Shown here: positions 41,703 through 50,182 of the stretch, one piece after another | Numbering within the stretch: position 1 is the first letter of the stretch | Layout of the letters: each line of letters starts with the position of its first letter | Source of the DNA: Streptomyces griseus | GTDB taxonomy: Bacteria; Actinomycetota; Actinomycetes; Streptomycetales; Streptomycetaceae | Assembly (NCBI RefSeq): GCF_900460065.1 | Contig: NZ_UAVD01000028.1 | Coordinates: forward strand, 124,001 to 188,000 | DNA length: 64,000 nt | Direction of reading: 5' to 3' | Made by a program: the position numbers and the translations under genes | Notes under the pieces: model-generated | Database searches by the model: none | Told to the model about the DNA's origin: nothing | Seen by the model: only the letters and a program-made list of their open reading frames with translations

Positions 41703-41894
41703 TTACGCGGACCTCCTCCTCCCGGACCTGTACATCAGCGCGCCGATGATCAGGAAGACGACGGGAGCGGCCATGATCGGAACGAACTTCGCGCCAGTGG
41801 CCAGCATGACGACGACCGATATCACCATGAGCGCGGTCATGGCGAGTATCAGGATCCCGAAAACCTTGTTGATCGTTGCCTTCTCGTTGGTCAC
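41703..41894 (-). CDS. Tiny two-helix membrane protein (63 aa)
   Basis: A 63-aa protein with two predicted transmembrane helices (VFGILILAMTALMVISVVVM and a segment around FVPIMAAPVVFLIIGALM) and a basic tail (YRSGRRRSA). The GTG start has AAAGGA upstream. It is the last of three small membrane-protein genes on this strand. No family was recognised. Confidence 0.7.
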   Translation of the reverse strand: MTNEKATINKVFGILILAMTALMVISVVVMLATGAKFVPIMAAPVVFLIIGALMYRSGRRRSA

Positions 41895-41933
41895 GCGCGG
41901 TCCTTTCTCGAATGCGTCGGACTGACCCGGCTG

Positions 41934-42155
41934 TCAGGCGGGGCCGTTCTTCCCTCGGCGGATGAAGAACCAGCCGGTGACGGAGACGCATCCGATGATC
42001 CCCAGCAGTGCCCACCCTCCGCTGTTGCCGGACGCGATCAGGAAGACGGAGAGGACGATACCCACGAAGCCGAATGCGGCGGCGAACCGGAGATACCGCT
42101 TGACGGCGGCGCGCTGCTCCACCGTCCATCCGACGTGCGGCTCCGGCATACTCAT
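41934..42155 (-). CDS. Tiny two-helix membrane protein (73 aa)
   Basis: A 73-aa protein starting MSMPEPHVGWTVEQRAAVKR, followed by two hydrophobic helices and the tail FIRRGKNGPA. GGAAGGAG six bases before the ATG strongly supports the start. It lies 39 bp upstream of the 63-aa gene and 28 bp downstream of the 44-aa gene, so a common transcript is likely. Confidence 0.72.
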   Translation of the reverse strand: MSMPEPHVGWTVEQRAAVKRYLRFAAAFGFVGIVLSVFLIASGNSGGWALLGIIGCVSVTGWFFIRRGKNGPA

Positions 42156-42183
42156 TCCCACTCCTTCCCGCGGCCCGATGCTT

Positions 42184-42318
42184 CTACTTCGCACGATCGC
42201 GTACGTACAGGAAAGCGATGATGGCCCCGAACACGATGAATAGACCTACCGCCAGGTAGGGCGACCAGGACGGCCCATCGGGTCGGTTTCCGGCGAAAAG
42301 AAGAACCTCGCGCATCAT
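42184..42318 (-). CDS. Single-helix membrane peptide (44 aa)
   Basis: The ATG at 42318 gives a 44-aa peptide with one transmembrane helix (SPYLAVGLFIVFGAIIAFLY) and the end VRDRAK. A GGGCAGG site precedes it; a longer form to 42375 is open but less plausible. It is the first of three small membrane genes. The 213 bp upstream, toward the GH144-like stop, show no gene. Confidence 0.6.
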   Translation of the reverse strand: MMREVLLFAGNRPDGPSWSPYLAVGLFIVFGAIIAFLYVRDRAK

Positions 42319-42531
42319 CGCCTGCCCTTTCTCCGGTCGTCGGAAAGCGCGTCGTGGTGACGGCTTTTCCCCCACGGCTCATGGAGTTCAGCGTGCCCCC
42401 GGGTTCCCGGTTGAATCCCGTGTCCACGTGGGCCGTCGAGGCGGCGGACGGGCCGGGGCCGCCGGATTGCCGGGCGCGCCACCGGAGGCGCGCGGGGCGG
42501 TTCGGGTGGCGCGCCCGGCCCATCTGCGGCC

Positions 42532-43992
42532 TCAGATCGAGAACCGCTCCCGCTCCAGCAGCGGCTGCACCCGGGACCGGAAGCCGCCCGTGCGGAACGG
42601 CCGCTGGAGCAGGCCGGGGCGCAGCTCCTGGGCGAGCGCGGCGACGATCATGCCCTGGTCCAGGGCGAGCATGAAGTCGCTGACCCGGCCCGTCGACACG
42701 TTCACCGAGTCCCGGAAGCCGAGCCCGTCCTCGTACGCGCCGAAGTCCCGCTCCAGGGCCCGCAGGTTGGCCACCGCCTCCCGGCCGGCGTACGGCAGGG
42801 CCAGGAAGGAGGCGTGCGGGGTGACCACGCCGTTGGTGAACGCCGAGGGAGGCGGCAGGGGTTCGCCGTCCGTGGTGTGCGTGCGGTCGGTGTTGGAGGC
42901 GTAGCCGTCGACGGCCATGCCGAGCGCGTCGACCCCGTACTCCTGGTAGCCGTCCTCGGGGACGTTGGAGGGGGAGAAGCCCCAGTAGCCGTACTCCGCC
43001 TCCCGCAGGCCGTGGTCGATGTGGCCGCGCACGTAGCGGTGGTGGGTCTCGCCCCACGCGCGCGGCGACCACTGCGGCTCCGGCACGAACAGCGGCACCA
43101 TCAGCGCCTCGAACATCGAACCGCCCCAGGTGGGGACCACCTTGCGGCCGCGGTGGGTGTAGTGGCCGTTCCAGACGCGTACGCCGTCGACGGTGACGTA
43201 TCCGCCGCCCGGCTTCTGCTCCTGTTCGTGCTCCGGCAGCATCGTCCGCAGCATGTGCCAGTAGTGGTCAGAGGGGAGGGAGCCGTCCGCGATGCCGAGG
43301 TAACTGGCCATGCGCGGCTCGGTGTTGAGCGCGCCGTAGTGGTGCGGGGTCGGCTCGTCCGTGTCCGTCCAGACGCCGCCGCGCAGCTGGCCGGGGCCCG
43401 CGACCGGGTCGGCCGGGTCGAAGGGGGTGTAGAAGTACGACCAGTCCGCCGTGGCCAGGATGCGGTGGATACGGGGGCGCAGGCTCGGGGCCGCGTCGGC
43501 GGCGATCCGCAGGCCCGTCACCAGCCAGGCGTTGTCGACGGAGGACAGGAAGGGGCGGACCGGGTCGCCGGTGCCCGGCCACTCGGTCAGCACCGAACCG
43601 TCGTGCGCGTCGTACCAGTTGAGCCAGAAGCCGTGGTGGCGTTCCAGCTTCTCGACGGCCGCGACCGTACGGGACAGCGCGCGGACCATCGTGCTCTCGC
43701 GGATCACGCCGAGGCCCGCGGCGGCCACCGTCGACCACAGGCCGCAGCCGATGTTGGTCGGCGAGGTCTGGGCGGACTGGACGGGGGCTCCGGGGCCGCT
43801 CAGGTCGATCTTGTCGGTGACGAGGCCGAAGTCGGTCGTCATCGCCTCCATCGAGCGGTACGTGTCACGGAACCAGGTGGTGAGAAGGCGTGGTCCGGCG
43901 GGGGCGGCGACTGCCGCGGGGGCGGTTACGGCTCCGAGCGACAGGGCCGCGGCCCCGGTCCCTGCGGCGGTGAGAAACGTGCGACGGTCCAT
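42532..43992 (-). CDS. Tat-exported glucoamylase-family (PF10091, GH144-like) enzyme
   Basis: A 486-aa protein with a twin-arginine signal (MDRRTFLTAAGTGAAALSLG). An all-helical domain of the PF10091 'glycoamylase' type follows, shown by NTEPRMASYLGIADGSLP, WGGSMFEALMVPLFVPEPQW, EYGYWGFSPSN and TPHASFLALPYAG. Characterised members of this group are GH144 endo-beta-1,2-glucanases, while others act on other beta-glucans. AGGAG precedes the ATG. It follows the GH1/ABC operon on the same strand, so it may supply oligosaccharides to it. Confidence 0.85.
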   Translation of the reverse strand: MDRRTFLTAAGTGAAALSLGAVTAPAAVAAPAGPRLLTTWFRDTYRSMEAMTTDFGLVTDKIDLSGPGAPVQSAQTSPTNIGCGLWSTVAAAGLGVIRESTMVRALSRTVAAVEKLERHHGFWLNWYDAHDGSVLTEWPGTGDPVRPFLSSVDNAWLVTGLRIAADAAPSLRPRIHRILATADWSYFYTPFDPADPVAGPGQLRGGVWTDTDEPTPHHYGALNTEPRMASYLGIADGSLPSDHYWHMLRTMLPEHEQEQKPGGGYVTVDGVRVWNGHYTHRGRKVVPTWGGSMFEALMVPLFVPEPQWSPRAWGETHHRYVRGHIDHGLREAEYGYWGFSPSNVPEDGYQEYGVDALGMAVDGYASNTDRTHTTDGEPLPPPSAFTNGVVTPHASFLALPYAGREAVANLRALERDFGAYEDGLGFRDSVNVSTGRVSDFMLALDQGMIVAALAQELRPGLLQRPFRTGGFRSRVQPLLERERFSI

Positions 43993-44050
43993 CGTTCCGG
44001 CTCCTGGTGGCAGAAGGGGGAGGGGAAGGGCAAGTCGTGGTGTTCGGCCG

Positions 44051-44080
44051 TGCGGGGTGGTGCGGGGTGGTGCGGGGATG
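44051..44080. repeat. 10-bp tandem repeat, G-rich
   Basis: TGCGGGGTGG occurs three times (44051, 44061 and, with changes in its last three bases, 44071), followed by further GTGGTGCGGGG-like words to about 44135. The spacing of G runs could form a G-quadruplex. The whole spacer 43993-44350 is low-complexity GC-rich DNA with this repeat and the terminator at 44254; no gene is seen in it. Confidence 0.6.
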
Positions 44081-44253
44081 CGTGGTCGTGCGGGGCGTCC
44101 CGGCATCCGAGGTGGTGCGGGGGTCGTGCGGGCGCGCCGGGCGTACGGGGGCGTGCCCTGCGTCCGGGCGCGGGCGGTGTCGCGCCGCGCGTTGGGGCGG
44201 GTGATGTCGCGCCGAGCCGGGCGCGGTGTCGCGCGGGGCGGGCGGGACCGGGG

Positions 44254-44295
44254 GGTCGGGGGCCGGCGGTCGTCAGGATCCGCCGGCCCCCGGCC
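44254..44295 (-). terminator. Terminator after the beta-glucosidase gene
   Basis: Arms GGTCGGGGGCCGGCGG (44254-44269) and CCGCCGGCCCCCGGCC (44280-44295) pair over 16 bp with one wobble and a 10-nt loop. The hairpin begins 56 bp after the beta-glucosidase stop, read on the minus strand. No U tract follows. Confidence 0.65.
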
Positions 44296-44350
44296 CACCC
44301 GAGGGAGCCGTCAGGTGGCTCCCCGTACAGAGGGGCAGCCCGGGGGCGGG

Positions 44351-45571
44351 TCAGGCTGCCGTGCGCGGGAGTTCGCGGGTGCGGCCGAGCGAGCCCAGCC
44401 ACTTCGCCGAGTCGCGGGGGGTGCGCTCGAAGGTCTCCCAGTCGATGGCGATCAGGCCGAACGTGGCCTTGTACGTGCCCCACTCGTAGTTGTCCAGGGC
44501 GCTCCACGCCAGGTAGCCCCGGATGTCGAGGCCGTCGGCCAGCGCCGAGGCGACCTCGTCCAGCGCGCCCGCGTAGTAGTCGACGCGGCGGCTGTCGTCG
44601 GCGGTGGCGATGCCGTTCTCCGTGACGATCAGCGGGACGTCGCCCACCACCGCGGCCGTGTGGCGCAGCGCCTCGCCGACCGCCGTCGGGTAGTACTCCC
44701 ACGTCGTCAGGGTCCGCTCGACGTCGTCGGCCGCCGGGATCGGGCCCTCGGGGCCGATCCGCGTACGGGTGTAGGACTGCACGCCGATCCAGTCGTCGCC
44801 GCGCGCCGCCTCGATGAAGACGTCCTCGCGCGGGTGGCGGTAGGCGGCGGTGACGTCCTCCGCGCCGGGGAGCGCCTGGTAGACCTGGTTGGCGATGGTC
44901 CAGCCGACCTGGATGCCCGCGTCCAGGGCCCGGACCTCCTTGACGGCCGCGTGGTGGGCGGCGATGACGGCCGCGGTCGTCTCGTCGTCGGGGGTGGGCA
45001 GGCCGGCGGGCGGGAAGCTGTTGTCGCCGCGCTTGGCCTGGCCCGCCATCACGGCGATCATGTTCGGCTCGTTGATCGTGCAGACGTGGGAGACGCCCTC
45101 GGAGATCACCGGGGCGCAGGCCGCCACGTACCGCGCGAACAGCTCCACCGCGCCCTCGGCCGTCCAGCCGCCGCGCGCCTCGAACCACTGCGGGACGGTG
45201 AAGTGGTGCAGGGTCACCATCGGACGCAGGCCGCGCTCGATCGCGCCCTCCACCATCCGCCGGTAGTGGGCGAGCTGGGCGCGCGAGAAGTGGCCCTCGA
45301 CCGGCTCGATGCGGGCCCACTCGACGGAGAAGCGGTAGTCGGTGAAGCCGAGCGAGGCCAGCAGGTCCATGTCCTCGGGCCAGCGGTGGTAGCTGTCGCA
45401 GGCGTCCAGGCTCGGCTCCGCGATGTGGGTGCCGGCGGCGTGCTCCTTGACCCACCAGTCGCTGTCGGTGTTGTTGCCCTCGATCTGGTGGGCGGCCGTG
45501 GACGCGCCCCAGAGGAATCCCTCGGGGAACGGGACGGGGGTCTTCTGGTCCCAAGCAGGGGTGTGTGTCAT
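44351..45571 (-). CDS. GH1 beta-glucosidase
   Basis: A 406-aa cytosolic family 1 glycosidase. The acid/base is Glu168 in TINEPN and the nucleophile is Glu318 in VTENG. The N-terminal FLWGASTAAHQIEGNN and the C-terminal GYLAWSALDNYEWG are standard. Its size is slightly short for GH1. It is the last gene of an operon with a binding protein and two permeases, and likely hydrolyses imported beta-glucosides or oligosaccharides to glucose. It starts 94 bp after the second permease stop. Confidence 0.96.
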   Translation of the reverse strand: MTHTPAWDQKTPVPFPEGFLWGASTAAHQIEGNNTDSDWWVKEHAAGTHIAEPSLDACDSYHRWPEDMDLLASLGFTDYRFSVEWARIEPVEGHFSRAQLAHYRRMVEGAIERGLRPMVTLHHFTVPQWFEARGGWTAEGAVELFARYVAACAPVISEGVSHVCTINEPNMIAVMAGQAKRGDNSFPPAGLPTPDDETTAAVIAAHHAAVKEVRALDAGIQVGWTIANQVYQALPGAEDVTAAYRHPREDVFIEAARGDDWIGVQSYTRTRIGPEGPIPAADDVERTLTTWEYYPTAVGEALRHTAAVVGDVPLIVTENGIATADDSRRVDYYAGALDEVASALADGLDIRGYLAWSALDNYEWGTYKATFGLIAIDWETFERTPRDSAKWLGSLGRTRELPRTAA

Positions 45572-45665
45572 CGCGACATGTCTTTCTGGTGGTGGTGAGG
45601 GGTGTGGCCGCGCTCTGTTGCGGGGTGGGGTGCGGCCTCGTACGAGAGGTGCCCGGGCGGACGCG

Positions 45666-46559
45666 CTACTTCATGCCCGCCGTGGCGATGCCCTGCGTGA
45701 AGTGCCGTTGCAGCGCGATGAAGACGACCAGCACCGGCAGCACGATCAGGAAGGCCCCGGCCATCAGCATCCCGTTGGAGCCGCCGGCCTTGTTGGGGTC
45801 GGTGGCGAAGGTCGCCAGGGCCACCGGGAGGGTGTACTTGTCGGGGTCGTTGGTCGCGATCAGCGGCCAGACGAAGTTGTTCCAGGAACCCAGGAACGTG
45901 AAGATCGACAGGGTCGCGAGGGCGGGCTTCACCAGCGGCATCACGATCCGCCAGAAGATGTACCACTCGCTCGCGCCGTCCATCCGGGCCGCCTCCAGCA
46001 GCTCGTCCGGGATCGACTGCATGAACTGGCGCATCAGGAAGACCCCGAAGGCTCCGGCGGCGAACGGCAGCACCAGACCCGCGTAGCTGTCGATCAGCTG
46101 GAGCTTGCTCATCAGCACGAACAGCGGCAGCAGCATCAGGTTGCCGGGCACCATCAGCGCGCCGAGCACCAGGCCGAAGATCTTGTTGCGGCCGACGAAG
46201 TTCAGCTTCGCCAGGGCGTAGCCGAGCATCGAGCAGAAGACCAGGTTCGAGACGGTCACCAGGACCGCCACGATCACCGAGTTCATGAAGTACAGCGGCA
46301 GGTCCAGCTTGTCGAGCAGCTGCCGGAAGTTCTCCAGGGTCCACTCGGTGGGGATCCACACGGGCGGGCTGGCCGACAGCTCGCTCTGCGTCTTGAAGGC
46401 GGAGAGCCCCATCCAGAGGAAGGGCGCCGACATGACCAGCAGACCGAGCGAGAGCAGGACGTAGACGAGGGGGCGGGAGGCGCTCCGCTTCGTCCGCGGC
46501 TCGGCGCTCCCCTTCTTCTCCAGGAGCCCGGCCGGTGCGTTCCCGCTGTTGGCGCTCAT
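45666..46559 (-). CDS. Sugar ABC transporter permease (MalG/CebG-like)
   Basis: A 297-aa inner-membrane permease with six helices. The EAA loop is LLEAARMDGASEWYIFWRIVMP. It belongs to the carbohydrate uptake CUT1 type. The ATG overlaps the stop of the preceding permease by 4 nt (ATGA). No ATPase gene is present in the operon; Streptomyces CUT1 importers usually share the MsiK ATPase encoded elsewhere. Confidence 0.95.
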   Translation of the reverse strand: MSANSGNAPAGLLEKKGSAEPRTKRSASRPLVYVLLSLGLLVMSAPFLWMGLSAFKTQSELSASPPVWIPTEWTLENFRQLLDKLDLPLYFMNSVIVAVLVTVSNLVFCSMLGYALAKLNFVGRNKIFGLVLGALMVPGNLMLLPLFVLMSKLQLIDSYAGLVLPFAAGAFGVFLMRQFMQSIPDELLEAARMDGASEWYIFWRIVMPLVKPALATLSIFTFLGSWNNFVWPLIATNDPDKYTLPVALATFATDPNKAGGSNGMLMAGAFLIVLPVLVVFIALQRHFTQGIATAGMK

Positions 46560-47527
46560 TTCGTGTTGTCCTTCAGCAGTCGGAGCTGGAGCACCGTGAT
46601 GCCCATGATCACCACGAAGAGGACGTACGCCATGGCGCTCGCGTAGCCCATGTGGAAGAAGTTGAACCCTTCGCGGTACATGTTCAGCGAGACCGTGAGG
46701 GTCGAGTCGGACGGGCCGCCCTGGGTCATCACGAACGGCTCCTCGAACACGTTGAGGTAGCCGATCGTCGTGATCACCGTGGCGTAGAGGACCGTCGGAC
46801 GCAGCAGCGGGACCGTGATGGACCGGAACTCCTGCCAGACGCTCGCGCCGTCGAGCTTCGCGGCCTCCCGCACCTCGGTGGGGATCGCCTGGAGGCCCGC
46901 GATGAACAGCACCATCACCGTGCCGACGTTCCGCCAGACCGCCATGACGATCAGCGACGGCATCGCCAGCGTCTCGGAGCCGAGGAAGTCCGGAGCCGTC
47001 CAGCCCACTTCGGAGAAGAGGCCCGCGATCAGCCCGTCGCTCGGATCGAGGACGAACCGCCAGACGACGGCCACCGCCACGATCGTGGTGACCACCGGGG
47101 CGTAGAAGCCGACCCGGAAGAAGGTCCGCGCCCGGTCGATGCCGTTGTTCAGCAGCACGGCGACGACCAGTCCGATGCCGATGGTCAGCGGCACGCCGAC
47201 GACGACGAAGTACCCCGTGTTGAAGAGGGACTTGAGGAACTTCTCGTCGCCGAAGAGGTTGACGTAGTTCTCGAACCCGATGAACTCCGCTTCCCACGGG
47301 CGCGTCACGTTGCGCAGCCCGAAGTCCGTGAAGCTCATCACCAGCGTGGCGAGGATCGGGAACGCCATGAAGACGGTGAACAGGACGAGGAACGGGGTGG
47401 AGAACAGCCAGCCCGCCGCGTTCTGGACGCCCATCGACGGCTTGCGTCCCCGGCTGCCCCCGGAGGCCGGGGACGGTGCGGCCCCGGCCTTCCGGGGCCC
47501 TCGGGCCTTCTCGGTCGTGGTGCTCAT
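46556..47527 (-). CDS. Sugar ABC transporter permease (MalF/CebF-like)
   Basis: A 323-aa permease with a cytoplasmic basic N-terminus (about 1-30) and six transmembrane helices. The EAA loop is EVREAAKLDGASVWQEFRS. It forms the channel with the following permease. The start lies 2 bp after the binding-protein stop, and the end overlaps the next start by 4 nt, so all are one transcript. Confidence 0.95.
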   Translation of the reverse strand: MSTTTEKARGPRKAGAAPSPASGGSRGRKPSMGVQNAAGWLFSTPFLVLFTVFMAFPILATLVMSFTDFGLRNVTRPWEAEFIGFENYVNLFGDEKFLKSLFNTGYFVVVGVPLTIGIGLVVAVLLNNGIDRARTFFRVGFYAPVVTTIVAVAVVWRFVLDPSDGLIAGLFSEVGWTAPDFLGSETLAMPSLIVMAVWRNVGTVMVLFIAGLQAIPTEVREAAKLDGASVWQEFRSITVPLLRPTVLYATVITTIGYLNVFEEPFVMTQGGPSDSTLTVSLNMYREGFNFFHMGYASAMAYVLFVVIMGITVLQLRLLKDNTK

Positions 47528-47529
47528 GG

Positions 47530-48777
47530 CTACTGCTTCACGAGACCTTCGATCTCGGACTGCGCGGTCTTCAGCGCGTCCTCGGCGGAAGCCTTGCCCT
47601 GCGTCACCTTGGCGATGGCCTGGTCCACCTTGTCGGTGATCTCGGTCCAGTTGGCCAGGGACGGCGAGGACTTGGCGGTGTCCATCTGCTTCTTGAAGAT
47701 CTGGAGGTCGGCGTCGTCGGCGAGCGCGCCGGACTCCCACGCGGAGGTGTTGGCGGGCAGGTCCTTCGTCCGCTCGTACCAGTCGGCCTGGCCCTTCGTG
47801 TCGGTCAGGTACGTGATGAACTCGGTGGCCGCGGCCTTGTGCTCGCTGTCCTTGGAGACGACGAGGGAGGAACCGCCGGCCATGGAGGTGGAGGAGGCGT
47901 CCGCCGGGACGTTGGCGATGGCCCACTTGCCCTTGATCTGCGGCTGGCCCTCGTTGAGGAGCGTCACGTGCCAGGGGCCGCCGAAGAACATCGGGACCCG
48001 GCCGTTGCCGAAGTCCTTCACCACGTCGTAGCCGGGCTGCACGGACTTGTTGGAGAGGCCCTTGTCGAAGTACGAGCCGTACTCCTTCAGCGCCTTGACG
48101 GCCTCCGGGCTGTCGACGACGGCCTCGCCCTTGTCGTTGACGATCTCGCCGCCGGCCGAGTACAGGAAGGAGTAGAAGTTCTGCACGGTGTCCAGGCCGC
48201 TGGGCTGGATGGACAGCCCCCACTTGGTCCCGGCCTTCTCCTGGTACGCGCCCGCCAGGTCCTTCAGGCCCTTCCAGTCGGTCGGGGCCTCGGTGACGCC
48301 GGCCTTCTCGGCCAGGTCCGTGCGGTAGTAGAGGACGCGGGTGTCGACGTACCACGGCACGCCGTAGGCGGTGCCGTCCACCTCGCCCTGCTCCCAGCCC
48401 GCCGGGAAGAAGTCCTTCTTGTCGAAGACCTTGGTGTCCACCGGCTCCAGCACACCGAGCTCGGAGAACTCGCCCATGTAACTGCCGCCCATCTGCGCCA
48501 CGTCGGGCAGGGTGCCCGCCGCGGCTGCCGAGACGAGCTTCTGGTGGGCGACGTCCCAGCCGATCGGGGTCACCTTGACGGTGATGTTCGGGTTGGCCTT
48601 CTCGTAGACCTTGGCCACGTCGGCGAGTTTTTCGCCCTCGGCCCCCATCGCCCACACGGTGAGCGTCTGCTTCTCGTCCGCCGCGACGTCGCCGCCGCCG
48701 GAGGAGCCGCAGGCGGAAAGGGTCACGGCGAGCGCGAGCGCTATGCCTGCGGGAGCGGTTCTGGCGATGCGGGACAT
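47530..48777 (-). CDS. Sugar-binding lipoprotein of an ABC importer (CebE-like)
   Basis: A 415-aa lipoprotein with the signal MSRIARTAPAGIALALAVTL and lipobox LSAC. The mature part is a family 1 extracellular solute-binding protein (LTVWAMGAEGEKLADVAKVY, GTLPDVAQMGGSYMG, MFFGGPWHVTLLNEGQPQIK). AAGGAGGAG precedes the ATG. It is the first gene of the operon binding protein-permease-permease-GH1. The linked GH1 and GH144-like enzymes point to beta-gluco-oligosaccharides. LacI-type operators lie upstream. Confidence 0.95.
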   Translation of the reverse strand: MSRIARTAPAGIALALAVTLSACGSSGGGDVAADEKQTLTVWAMGAEGEKLADVAKVYEKANPNITVKVTPIGWDVAHQKLVSAAAAGTLPDVAQMGGSYMGEFSELGVLEPVDTKVFDKKDFFPAGWEQGEVDGTAYGVPWYVDTRVLYYRTDLAEKAGVTEAPTDWKGLKDLAGAYQEKAGTKWGLSIQPSGLDTVQNFYSFLYSAGGEIVNDKGEAVVDSPEAVKALKEYGSYFDKGLSNKSVQPGYDVVKDFGNGRVPMFFGGPWHVTLLNEGQPQIKGKWAIANVPADASSTSMAGGSSLVVSKDSEHKAAATEFITYLTDTKGQADWYERTKDLPANTSAWESGALADDADLQIFKKQMDTAKSSPSLANWTEITDKVDQAIAKVTQGKASAEDALKTAQSEIEGLVKQ

Positions 48778-48813
48778 GGGAGGGCTCCTCCTTGAGCAAT
48801 CCGAATGCGGCGC

Positions 48814-48844
48814 GATGTATGCGCTGCCTGTAAGCGCATACATC
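48814..48844. promoter_or_regulatory. LacI-type operator region upstream of the sugar importer
   Basis: Perfect 12-bp arms GATGTATGCGCT (48814-48825) and AGCGCATACATC (48833-48844) flank a 7-bp centre. The right half contains TGTAAGCGCATACA (48829-48842), a 14-bp LacI-family site with the central CG step. It matches the site at 51354 before the LacI gene. It lies 37 bp upstream of the lipoprotein start and also faces the divergent esterase gene. The rest of 48778-49077 shows no gene. Confidence 0.75.
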
Positions 48845-49077
48845 ACTCTGCGCCAGTCCTTCGGCAATCCGCAAGAGGGTGCTGGGTCACACTCGTGCAA
48901 CGTGCTCGACATCCCGGCGCCTTGTGGTTGAACCGTAAACGCACAATTTGTGGAGCAACAGGCGATGTGACCGATTCGTCTCCGGTCGGGCGGCGGCGGA
49001 CGCGACGGCCGACGGCCGGGCGGCGGCGGAGGGGACGTGCCCGCGTCGGCGTCGTGGTCGGCGTCTACCCTCGCGGC

Positions 49078-50091
49078 ATGGCCTCACCCGTCGCCCTCGC
49101 CCACGACTTCCCGTTCGACCCGGCCTACGGGTACGACGCGCCGGACGCCCTGCTGGGCATCCCCGCCCCGCCCGCCCCCGACGGCTTCGACGCCTTCTGG
49201 CGCGGCCGGTACGCCCGCGCCCGCGCCGTCGACCCGCGGCCGGTCCTCGGCCCGGTGGAGGAGGAGCGCGACGGCCTGCGGATCCACGGCGTGACCTACA
49301 CCTCCGTGGGCGGCGTCCGGCTCGGCGGCTGGCTCGCCCTGCCCGCCGAGGGGCCCGTCCGGTACGGATTCGTCGTCGGGCACGGCTACGGCGGACGCCA
49401 GGAGCCCGGCCGCGACCTGCCGCCGCCGCTGCCCGGGGCCGCCGTGCTCCTGCCGTGCGTCCGGGGCATGGGGGAGCGGGGCCGGGTGGACGGCATCCCG
49501 GACGTGGCCGACGCGCACGTCCTGCACGGCATCGAATCCCGTGCGTCGTACGTCATCGGGGACTGCGTGGCCGACCTCTGGTGCGCCGCCTCCGCCCTCA
49601 CGGCCCTCGTCCCGGAGCTGGAGCCGGCCGGCCGGCCCGGCGGCCCCCGCCTCGGCTACCTGGGCGAGAGCTTCGGCGGCGGGCTCGGGGCCCTCGCGCT
49701 GCCCTGGGACGACCGCTTCGGCGCTGCCCAGCTCACGGTCCCCACCTTCGGCAACCACCCGCTGCGCCTGACCCTGCCCTGCGCGGGCAGCGGCGAGGCG
49801 GTCCGGGCGCACCACCGCGAGCACCCCGGGGTCACGGAGGTCCTCGGCTACTTCGACGCGGCGACGGCGGCCACCCGGCTGACGCTGCCCACCCTGATCG
49901 CGGCCGCCCTCTTCGACCCGTCCGTGCCGCCGCCCGGGCAGTTCGCCGTGCACAACGCGCTGGCCGGTGAGCGTGAGCTCCAGGTGCTGACGGCGGGGCA
50001 CTTCGCGTACCGGGGCATGGCGGCCGAGGCGGCGGAGCTGGAGGCGAACCGGACGCGGTTCTTCGCGGAGCGGCTCACGGCGGCGCGGTGA
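49078..50091 (+). CDS. Acetylxylan esterase family (CE7-like) hydrolase
   Basis: A 337-aa alpha/beta hydrolase of the AXE1/cephalosporin-C deacetylase group. The oxyanion region is FVVGHGYGGRQEP. The nucleophile elbow is GESFGG. The final catalytic His is in LTAGHFAYRG and the acid Asp is probably in ALFDPSVPPP. The long N-terminal segment FPFDPAYGYDAPDALLGIPA... is family-typical. No signal peptide, so it likely deacetylates imported sugars. The ribosome binding site is not evident. It is divergent from the sugar importer. Confidence 0.88.
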   Translation: MASPVALAHDFPFDPAYGYDAPDALLGIPAPPAPDGFDAFWRGRYARARAVDPRPVLGPVEEERDGLRIHGVTYTSVGGVRLGGWLALPAEGPVRYGFVVGHGYGGRQEPGRDLPPPLPGAAVLLPCVRGMGERGRVDGIPDVADAHVLHGIESRASYVIGDCVADLWCAASALTALVPELEPAGRPGGPRLGYLGESFGGGLGALALPWDDRFGAAQLTVPTFGNHPLRLTLPCAGSGEAVRAHHREHPGVTEVLGYFDAATAATRLTLPTLIAAALFDPSVPPPGQFAVHNALAGERELQVLTAGHFAYRGMAAEAAELEANRTRFFAERLTAAR

Positions 50092-50182
50092 CGGCGGCTG
50101 CGGGGCGACCGCGCCCGGCCCCGGCCGCCCGGCGGGAGCCGCGGGTGCTCGACGCCCCCGGCACTCGCCGCGGCAGGGGCCC

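Noticed and set aside
35312..42318. Integrated mobile element
   Set aside because: The mixed small genes and duplications suggest accessory DNA, but no integrase, transposase, tRNA or attachment repeats were found, so no element is called.
48777..48790. CebR operator at the start of the sugar-binding lipoprotein
   Set aside because: TGGGAGGGCTCCTC matches only 11 of 14 bases and overlaps the ribosome binding site and start, which explains the resemblance. The LacI-type site at 48814-48844 is the better operator.
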